From: Phoronis pallida
Taxonomy: Eukaryota > Phoronida > Phoronidae
Direction of reading: 5' to 3'
Length of the DNA: 11,686 nucleotides
Assembly: GCA_028565715.1 (NCBI GenBank)
Contig: JAOXYC010201351.1
Span: 1-11,686 of the forward strand
In this document: piece by piece, positions 1 to 6,900 of the stretch
How positions within the stretch are numbered: position 1 is the first letter of the stretch
How the letters are laid out: the number at the start of each line of letters is the position of its first letter
The notes under the pieces: generated by a model
The model's database searches: none
The model's input: the letters and a program-made list of their open reading frames with translations, nothing else
What the model was told of the DNA's origin: nothing
Position numbers and translations under genes: made by a program

Positions 1-298
1 TTTGTCCGCGATGTTGTGATCGTCGTTTGTGTTTGGTCACCTTCTTCTGATCAGTTGCTGAACTAGAAGTAGACGACGCTTCACCAGTTTGAAATCGAAC
101 AGAGTGACGACTAACTTTAGCATTGTAGCTACTCACCAGTATTGGAGTCTCCTGAAGGCTGGAGGGATCAATCTCTTTCTTTGAGATGTCTATGAATTGA
201 CTTGTTTCTTCATTTGGATGCGAGTGTGACTTTTCTGTTGGTATGCACCTAATTGTTTTATGTGCATCAATATTTTGATCTGTTTGCTCTTCATTTAT
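1..298 (-). CDS. Internal exon of an unrecognised minus-strand gene, truncated by the window edge
   Basis: Read on the minus strand, a splice acceptor (CTTACTTTTTTATCAG, ending at 299) is followed by a frame open for 99 codons to the edge of the window. The other two frames hit stops at once (TAA, TGA). The peptide begins INEEQTDQNID and is hydrophilic: it is rich in Ser, Thr, Glu and Lys, with a stretch reading SSYNAKVSRHSVRF and a basic end (KVTKHKRRSQHRGQ). No transmembrane segment, signal peptide or catalytic motif is visible, so it looks like a disordered linker or regulatory region. I do not recognise the family. The entry phase must be 0, because only the frame starting at the first exon base is open. 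The acceptor plus the long open frame is decent evidence for a real exon. The product stays unknown. Confidence 0.5.
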   Translation of the reverse strand, partial: MNEEQTDQNIDAHKTIRCIPTEKSHSHPNEETSQFIDISKKEIDPSSLQETPILVSSYNAKVSRHSVRFQTGEASSTSSSATDQKKVTKHKRRSQHRGQ

Positions 299-650
299 CT
301 GATAAAAAAGTAAGGTGAAATAAAAGTCTATGATTAACTGACCTTCGAACTCGAATGTATTCTATCAAATTGTTCCAATTAGCCTTATTTTCAGGACCCT
401 TTTCTAAGGATAAGAGTGCAAATTTTCACTTCTTTGTATCCACATCCTGCCTTCTATGGAGTTCTGACCGTGGTCAAGTTTTCTTAGTTTCTATCCTATA
501 CATGTAGGCTAATGGGAAAAGGAATGAATCGTCGCAGCGATTTGATTTGTTTTGACAGAATCTAATATAATCGATTTGTGAAATCAATAAGGGAAACAAT
601 AAATAGTGACCGCGGCAACGGTAGGCTATAAAACAGGCTTTCAAACCTAC
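299..650 (-). other. Putative intron between the two exons of the unrecognised gene
   Basis: AT-rich stretch between the proposed donor at 650 and the acceptor at 299. The minus-strand frame remains open down to 474 but loses coding character. No RNA gene, repeat or other motif was found. Confidence 0.3.
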
Positions 651-1004
651 TTTTGGACTCTCAAGGCTACATGTACCTATATCCGAACTTGATGCTCGCT
701 TGCCGCCGTTATTACGATTTCCTTCACCATCGATTGGGCTACAGCCGGGGTTTATCAAGAACGTTCGATTTCGCTCCAACCAAGACTTCACTTTGATCTT
801 CTTCTCAATGTTAGAACATTTTGATCCGGTGTTCTTCAGCGAGAAGGGGTTGCACTCACCAGTATCCCCACGAAAACGAATTCCTTCCACAATGCTTGCC
901 ACACTGCCCATGAAGGAATGTATGGACACCACGTGCTGGAATTGCCGTCTGGTAATTTGGTAGAAGGCGAGAGAAGCTAGGTGATGCCGTCGCTGTGATG
1001 TCAT
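651..1004 (-). CDS. Possible first coding exon of the same unrecognised gene
   Basis: A minus-strand frame is open from ATG at 1004 (peptide MTSQRRHH) and is less AT-rich than its surroundings. A phase-0 donor AAA|GTAGGT at 651/650 would join it in frame to the exon at 298. A second phase-0 donor, AAA|GTGAAG, lies at 792/791. An internal ATG (MGSVASIVEG) is an alternative start. The frame stays open to 474, but the sequence past 650 reads like translated intron. The peptide has a basic PKA-like KRASSS stretch and no recognisable domain. The proposed start lies inside a 104-bp dispersed repeat (969-1072), which weakens the first ATG. This exon is inferred from an open frame and splice-site matching only. 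Confidence 0.27.
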
Positions 1005-1072
1005 CAATTAAAAGTCGTCGACACATACTGAACAGAGTACGCCATGTCTGTAAGTCAGGTTTTTCGGTCACC
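969..1072. repeat. Dispersed repeat, copy 1 (second copy at 3695-3795)
   Basis: About 104 bp beginning GAGAGAAGCTAGGTGATGCC. It matches 3695-3795 in the same orientation at roughly 85% by eye, with a small indel near the middle. Both copies contain the palindrome TGATGTCATCA or a close variant (one mismatch from a CRE core) and end near a GTCTGTAAGTCAGGTT block. Copy 1 overlaps the possible translation start of the left-edge gene. Confidence 0.8.
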
Positions 1073-1239
1073 CGAGTCTCTCTTAGCGTTGGATGGATGT
1101 TTTTGAAGGACGATAGTCAATTATCAACAGTTTATGTAGGCCTATATTTGTAAGTTACAATAAACGTGACGTAATATTCCTAATGTGCCCGATGCCTGAA
1201 CGCTGATATCTTCATATGGGCCGTCTTTCTACTCAAACT
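1073..1239. other. Intergenic DNA with no feature recognised
   Basis: AT-rich sequence between the dispersed repeat and the tRNA-bearing duplication. No supported gene or structured element. Confidence 0.5.
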
Positions 1240-1457
1240 CAATGTTGATACTTATTACGTGCTGAAACATCGAAGATTATTTTAATTTCCAAGTGTAATT
1301 TCGAAAAATCTATTAGAGCGAATAGAGTTGTTTTATCGTGTTGGAAGGAAATATTTTTTGACTATGCTTGAAGTTGGATTAGCTTCACCGTGAAAGGGTT
1401 TAATGATTTTGTTCTCCGGAAAATCGGACACAGCTACAAATATTCGGTATAACAACC

Positions 1458-1544
1458 GTCTCCGTGGCGCAATGGATAGCGCGTCGGACTTCTAGTGGTG
1501 AAGATGTTATTCGGAGGCTGTGGGTTCGAGTCCCACCGGAGACG
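1458..1544 (+). tRNA. trnR-UCU: tRNA-Arg (anticodon UCU), intron-containing, copy 1
   Basis: The 87-nt gene folds as a full cloverleaf. The acceptor stem GTCTCCG/CGGAGAC is perfect, the D-stem is GCGC/GCGC, the anticodon stem is TCGGA/TTCGG (two G-U pairs), and the T-stem is GTGGG/CCCAC with loop TTCGAGT. The discriminator base is G. The anticodon TCT is at 1491-1493. A 14-nt intron (1495-1508, GTGGTGAAGATGTT) sits after position 37, the canonical nuclear tRNA intron site, as in animal tRNA-Arg(UCU) genes. Box A (TGGCGCAATGG) and box B (GGTTCGAGTCC) are intact. It reads AGA codons, and AGG by wobble. Mature length is 73 nt before CCA addition. Confidence 0.95.
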
Positions 1545-1550
1545 ACAATA

Positions 1551-1555
1551 TTTTT
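1551..1555 (+). terminator. RNA polymerase III terminator of tRNA-Arg copy 1
   Basis: A run of five T residues starting seven bases after the tRNA end; the standard Pol III stop signal. Confidence 0.8.
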
Positions 1556-1760
1556 AGACAATCACATAAATAATTCAAAAGTACAATGACATTATTATCA
1601 CCGAAAAATATTGGCGTGTATATTGGCAGCTTGAAAATCTTTCAAACGGTCAATAGTTGAATGAAATAACAACATTTGAGATTCGCATTTTGGATGATCA
1701 AAATGTTAAATCAAGCGTTTTGTTAATTTGTCGCTGCACTGTATTCGTTGTAATCAGCGC

Positions 1761-1978
1761 ATGTGCCATGTAAATTATTTTATAACACATTTTTTTTAAA
1801 GACATTTTCTGGTTTGCAGTATATCATTTTGTCGAGAATAGATGGAACATCTTGCCCAAATAAGCGCTCTCTTAGTAATTTGGGGATTTTGATTCACTAG
1901 GGTCCCCCAATGAGCCCAATGTCTCTGCGTTGTTCCAAATCGTTTGGTGCTTGGTGCGTCTTAGTACTTGGACAAATT
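1761..1978. other. Unique spacer between the duplicated tRNA units
   Basis: This stretch is not shared between the two units. It contains no open frame, tRNA or clear repeat. Confidence 0.6.
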
Positions 1979-2179
1979 CAATGTTGATACGTGCTGAAAC
2001 GTCAGAGATTATTTTAATTTCTTTGTTTTAATTTCTTAGTATAATTTCGAAAAATATATTAGAGCGAATAGAGTTGGAAAATTTCATCTATTGTTTTATC
2101 GTGTCGGAAGGAATTTTTTTTGGACTATGCTTGAAGTTGGATTACCTTGACACAGCTGCAAATATGCATTATAACAGCT

Positions 2180-2266
2180 GTCTCCGTGGCGCAATGGATA
2201 GCGCGTCGGACTTCTAGTGGTGAAGATGTTATTCGAAGGTTGTGGGTTCGAGTCCCACCGGAGACG
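2180..2266 (+). tRNA. trnR-UCU: tRNA-Arg (anticodon UCU), intron-containing, copy 2
   Basis: Same 87-nt architecture as the copy at 1458, with an identical 14-nt intron at 2217-2230 and anticodon TCT at 2213-2215. Only two bases differ. Position 43 is A instead of G, which turns the 27-43 wobble into a Watson-Crick pair and makes this the better-paired copy. Position 48 in the variable loop is T instead of C. Both internal Pol III boxes are intact, so both copies should be expressible. Confidence 0.95.
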
Positions 2267-2272
2267 ACAATA

Positions 2273-2277
2273 TTTTT
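2273..2277 (+). terminator. RNA polymerase III terminator of tRNA-Arg copy 2
   Basis: TTTTT seven bases after the tRNA end, in the same context as copy 1 (CAATATTTTTAG). Confidence 0.8.
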
Positions 2278-2514
2278 AGACAATCACATACAAGTAAATA
2301 ATTCAAAAGGACAAGGACAGTTTTTTCACCAAAAATATTGGCGTGTATTGGCCACTTGAAAATCTTCCAAACAACGGTCAATCGTGGAATGAAACATTAA
2401 TATTTGAGATAAATCGCATTTTGAATGATAAACAAATCGGTATATTATACCACCAGTCCATGTTAAAGCAAGCATTTTGCTAATTTGTCTGTACTGTATT
2501 CGCTGAAACAGCGC

Positions 2515-3487
2515 ACGCCCCCTCCTGCAATAAGGTGACACGCCCTGCAACGTTTAAAAAAAATGAGGCAAACGGGTAGGAAAAGGTAATTTTTAGTGGC
2601 AGAGCCAGGATTAAGGCAAAATGTTTTTAGGTTAAACGGATGCAAATGCCTTTTTGACAGTGGCAAGTGCCTTTTTTGATTGAAATACCAGATGCAGTGT
2701 ACAGTCCTTTGTTGAACATAACTCACTTGCATCTGAGTACAAAAATTCAAAAAAACTGTAAAGTGGTGATTTGAGAGCTTTGTGTCCGATAAAACCTATG
2801 CTTAAGCGTAGGTTTCGACTTAATATCGGATGCAAAGCTCTCAAATCACTCCTTACTGATTTACTGAATGTTTTGACTCGGATGCAAGAAAGTTATTACT
2901 ACCTGGATTTGGAGTGAAAACCACTTATAAGGGAGAATACGATTCAATCACCCAGTTTAGGAAATCAATTGAGAATGTGGGTTCTTTAAGAATGCATCAG
3001 TGTTGTATTTATGTAAAAACATATATTTACAAATAAAATTATATTTTACAAGGAAATATACAAATATACAAAATCTTTTGTGTGTGATTGCACAGTATAC
3101 AGTTAAGAAGGACATTTTTCAGGTTGTAGTAAAATACTGTTATTAAAGAATGTTTCTAAAACATTATAAGGCCTACTGATAAACGTGGATAAAAATCATG
3201 TGATGTAGAAAAACAAACACCAATTTGTGACTCATGTAAAACACTGTTCACACTGAGTCATCAGTGAACATGAGAATAAATCATCTCAACAATAATTTTC
3301 TTAATCCACATAAATTCACAATCCGCATTCGAATGAACTTTTCTCTACAACCATAACAGAATAACTGAGGAACTCTCACCACAGATGAATCCATGTTCAA
3401 TTGAAAATATGAGATCCTAACTTCAGATGACTTTTTAAACAGATAGTCACAATAAGCTGTTATCCCCAGCAAATTTGTAATTTTCAC
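2515..3487. other. Intergenic DNA between tRNA-Arg copy 2 and the CDK11 3' end
   Basis: AT-rich sequence with no exon having matched splice sites and no RNA gene. The only structure found is the hairpin at 2766-2849. Short open frames on the minus strand near 2463-2844 show no protein-like character. Confidence 0.55.
2766..2849. repeat. Long bipartite hairpin (foldback sequence)
   Basis: Outer arms 2766-2790 and 2825-2849 pair at 23 of 25 positions. An inner hairpin follows: AAACCTA at 2792-2798 with TAGGTTT at 2809-2815, around the palindrome GCTTAAGC. A TCGAC-type bulge lies on one side. The result is an 84-nt structured element in intergenic DNA. It could be a decayed MITE, or a transcript with a stable stem. 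No target-site duplication is evident. Confidence 0.8.
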
Positions 3488-3493
3488 TTTATT
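3488..3493 (-). promoter_or_regulatory. Candidate polyadenylation signal of CDK11
   Basis: AATAAA on the minus strand (TTTATT on plus), about 317 nt after the CDK11 stop codon. It is the first canonical hexamer I found downstream, giving a 3' UTR of about 330 nt that would include the second copy of the dispersed repeat. Confidence 0.5.
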
Positions 3494-3694
3494 GGCACCC
3501 TATGACAAAATGTTCAAACAGCATTTTGCCTATCAGCTACGACTTTCAGAGCAAATTGAAGAAGTTTACGAATATTCTGTACCTAAAAAGTCTATAATGA
3601 TATATGCAGGTCCTCCACAGAGTCTAACACAAACGAAAGGCGGATAGGACTTTAAATTGCAAGAGTTTTGATCTAGTTCGATTTTGTTGAATGT

Positions 3695-3795
3695 GAGAGA
3701 AGCTAGGTGATGCCGTTGCTACGATGTCATCAATTAAAAGTCGTCAACACATACTTTACAGGCGCCGTGTCTGTAAGTCAGGTTCTCCTGTCACC
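3695..3795. repeat. Dispersed repeat, copy 2, in the predicted CDK11 3' UTR
   Basis: Partner of 969-1072, same orientation. The minus-strand frame of copy 1 (ATG ACA TCA) is broken here (ATG ACA TCG TAG), so this copy does not encode that peptide. It begins 15 bases past the CDK11 stop codon. Confidence 0.8.
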
Positions 3796-3809
3796 TCGAG
3801 AGTTTTGAT

Positions 3810-3917
3810 CTAAAACTTGAGACTGAACCCTGTAACCACAGCAGATGCCTTTGCCGTCTTACCCATGTGAAATCCTGGACCACTAGCTGTAAGAGCTGCT
3901 TCATCATCTGGGTCACC
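3810..3917 (-). CDS. CDK11: CDK11 last coding exon (exon 13 of this window)
   Basis: Acceptor TTTCCAG ends at 3918. It encodes 35 residues, [16 protein letters not shown] through GFSLKF, and the stop TAG at 3812-3810. The GPGF and FSLKF ends match the conserved CDK11 tail. Entry phase 0. Confidence 0.95.
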   Translation of the reverse strand, partial: GDPDDEAALTASGPGFHMGKTAKASAVVTGFSLKF

Positions 3918-6900
3918 CTGGAAATTGGTATAGAATAAATTATGTTCAATTTTGAAAAGACAGAAAAATTCTAAACTTGACTAATAATTGATATATCAAA
4001 TGTAAATATCATTCTGCACACCTTTTGTTGACCTCAAACAAATTTGTCTGAAAAAATTGTTGTATCTTAAAGAAATGTTGTCACCAGACTGGGTTGTTGA
4101 AATGATAAATTTTGGCAATAATCCACACTAGAAAAATTTTGAAATATAAAACTTTGCATTTAGATAATCTACTACAAGACTAATTTCAATTACTTATTAG
4201 CAATAAATCATTCACAACTTCGAAAACTATAATTGGATGGAGATTATCTACAAACAGATGGGAAGACATCACGTACATCAAATGTACAAAATAAGGACAA
4301 TGAATGTTTAACTTTACTCCACCCATTTCTCCCAAGTTAACCAATGGAATTACAAAAACAAGTTTGTCACATTTTTGGAAAAGTCACATGGATTCTATTG
4401 GTTAATTTAGGGGAACCCAGGTCGATTAAAGTTTGGACACCTTTCTCCCCAATATATGTATTGTGGCGCAAAATCCTACTAACCATAAGCATAGCATAAG
4501 CCTTGCCCCCTGAAGGCGGTTTGGGTGTGGACTGATGCTTGCGAGGCTGTTCACTCTTAGCTGGCCAGGTGGGGAACATGGACGGGTCAATGGGTTGTGG
4601 GGACTCCTTGAAGTACTCCGCCTTGAGAGCATCATCAGCGGAGATCCTCTTTACTGGGTTATATGTAAGGAACCTGAAAAGTGATTAATACTTTGTTTAA
4701 AAGACAATCTAGATTCATTGTGGAATCCAGCCCCTGGTTCTTGCGTTTAAATGGAAAAAGTGTCATTTGAGATGTTACATCATGGTGACCAGTGTACATT
4801 GCCTGTACTTCAGCTGGGAGGATCTACAGGTAGATCAATCAAATGTACATGTAGATATAAAGATGATAGTGTGTACCAAATGTGCCAGTGGAAATCCTAG
4901 TTATACAAAGGACTTTTCCCTATTCATCATTATACAAGTGATTTGCCAGGTAAAACTTAGGTTCATTAAAAACAATAGAAGCATTCTTGTGTAGAATGGT
5001 TCACTTACTTGGAAAGTTTGATTTTGATGACAGACGTTTCAGCCCAGCTACTCTGGGCTTTTCTCGATGACATTCTTGTAGAAAATATAAAGCAAACAGC
5101 AACTGGTCAGTAAGGAAACAAAACCACAACAATGCCATAACAATATGATATAAGAACACATGTAAAATCACTATACCTATTTAAAAGTTCAAAGCCAGCA
5201 TCAGAGAGATAAGTGCCGAATCTATTGCGTAATGTGTTATAAGGATAATCTGTAAACGTGCACTTCTTCATAGCTGGAAGATCACCTACACCAGGCCAGA
5301 TCTTCTCACTGGGTGTACCCAAATCCTGGAAATAATAAAAAGATTATCTAGTTATCATCATGTTACTCTCTCGATGAATCAGAAAGTAGATAATAAGTGT
5401 GATGTTAGTATGATAAAGTGCTTATCTGAATGAAATCATGGTTTGTGATTAAAGATGCATAAGCCTTATTCGTGACCATGAAAAATAAATTGCATGGAAA
5501 CTTGCATATTTAAAACTGCATGCACCATACTTGGAATATTCCATAATTTCTGGCTCCACCAATTAATTTGAATGCTTCCCTCAATGGCTTTTCGAGCCTA
5601 AAATAACTATGGTTTCTACAACACAAGTTAATTTTTAATCTGTTTAAAGTCATATTTGCCATTTTTAAATTTTTCAAAAATATTTGCTGCATGTCTAAAG
5701 TTTTTATAATTAGAGTACAATAAGTACAATGATTTTCACTGCAATTTGTTTTTATGACTTTTATGGTCATGGATAAGTCATATGCATCTTTATAACCACA
5801 TAGTAATTCAGTGAAAAGGTTCATTACCAGCGTACTTGATAAAGATGGCGGAAAACCATTGAAAATTTAAATTGTGTATACAAAAGATTTATTTCAATGA
5901 ATCTTATATTAAATTGAATTGACTATATTTGTTTTTGGCCATAAGTATAGAATAAGATTGAAGAAAAAAGTGAAGATGATGGATTTGTGAATAAATCCGA
6001 AACGTTATTTCCAATGGACATTTAATTGCGTCTTCACTTTTTTCTTCAATTTTATTCTAAATTGAATTTTTCTTACCTTGAATATTTTGTTAAGCTGGTC
6101 AATCTCGGACTTGCCCGGCCACAGTGGTTTCATTGTGAGAAACTCTGCAAAAATACAGCCAACTGACCACATGTCTACAGCCGTGGAGTATTCCTGCAAA
6201 AGTGTTCATTTTTAAGAAAGTTCAAATATAAATATGAAGCTTCACAATCAAACAGTGTTTTACATCACGTGACCCAATACCCTCACAATGTTTGAAATTT
6301 AAAGTATAGAAGTTGTGTTTTCAAACTGAGACGTTACCTAGTTATGTTTCCTGATCTGACTTCTTTGATAATATAAGCATGAATATTGATAAATTTTGAA
6401 AAGACAGAAAAATTCAGAACCCCACCGGGAATGGAACCCGGGTCTCCTATTTACATGATACTATCATGTAAATAGGAGACCCGGGTTCGATTCCCAGTCG
6501 GTTCTGAATTTTTCTGTCTTTAAGTCTATAACTGGAAATTAGATCAACTAACATGCAAGGTAGCCTCCTTATCATAAGTCAACCTGACGTCCCCGTGATA
6601 AAGACGCTATGTTACATTTTTCGTAAGTCGAATTTCCAGTTACTGACTTAATTTATCTCTAAACTTCTTTGATAGTTGAAGTAATGATTTTATGATGCAA
6701 CTCAAACAAAAGTTTAAGCTGGTTGAACCAAAACCATTTGAAAAATTATTAAAAACTTTTTATTTGCTAGAACGTTACCAATAACTGGCTTATATTATGA
6801 ATGACCTTCACAGATCCTTCGTGTGAAAAGGAAATGAAAATTTCCAAACATAGATTTGGTTTTGGTGTTTCTGTAAAACTCACCTTAGCACCAAGAAGTA

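Larger units (their letters stand above)
1240..1760. repeat. Segmental duplication, unit 1 (carries tRNA-Arg)
   Basis: This block matches 1979-2514 in direct orientation, from CAATGTTGATAC through the tRNA gene to CAGCGC. Flanks are roughly 75-80% alike by eye with several indels. The tRNA and the 20-odd bases after it are nearly identical. The difference in divergence suggests an old duplication with the tRNA kept by selection or gene conversion. Confidence 0.85.
1979..2514. repeat. Segmental duplication, unit 2 (carries tRNA-Arg)
   Basis: Direct repeat of 1240-1760. It carries extra short insertions, for instance after TTTTAATTTC and before the tRNA, and a deletion of the GTGAAAGGGTTTAATG segment that is present upstream of the tRNA in unit 1. 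Confidence 0.85.
6194..6883 (-). other. CDK11 intron 9
   Basis: Donor GTGAGT at 6883. It contains two adjacent foldback elements (6401-6520 and 6521-6650). No exon or RNA gene was found in the rest. Confidence 0.85.

Noticed and set aside
700-963. 87-residue plus-strand open frame
   Set aside because: Antisense shadow of the proposed exon at 651-1004. No splice or start support of its own.
2147-2359. 70-residue plus-strand open frame
   Set aside because: It runs straight through tRNA-Arg copy 2; the peptide is a translated tRNA.
2463-2844. Overlapping minus-strand open frames of 70-95 residues in the intergenic region
   Set aside because: Low-complexity, AT-rich, mutually overlapping, part of them inside the hairpin at 2766-2849.
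2766-2849. Hammerhead ribozyme in the intergenic hairpin
   Set aside because: The minus strand has TCGAAACC next to a stem, but there is no CUGAUGA and the helix layout does not fit.
4367-4635. Two overlapping minus-strand open frames as separate genes
   Set aside because: They are the true frame and a shifted frame of CDK11 exon 12.
5021-5075. C/D box snoRNA in CDK11 intron 11
   Set aside because: TGATGA is present near 5025, but no CTGA D box and no terminal stem at a suitable distance.
5510-5824. 104-residue minus-strand open frame inside CDK11 intron 10
   Set aside because: No matched splice sites, no protein-like motif, and the flanking exons already join in phase without it.
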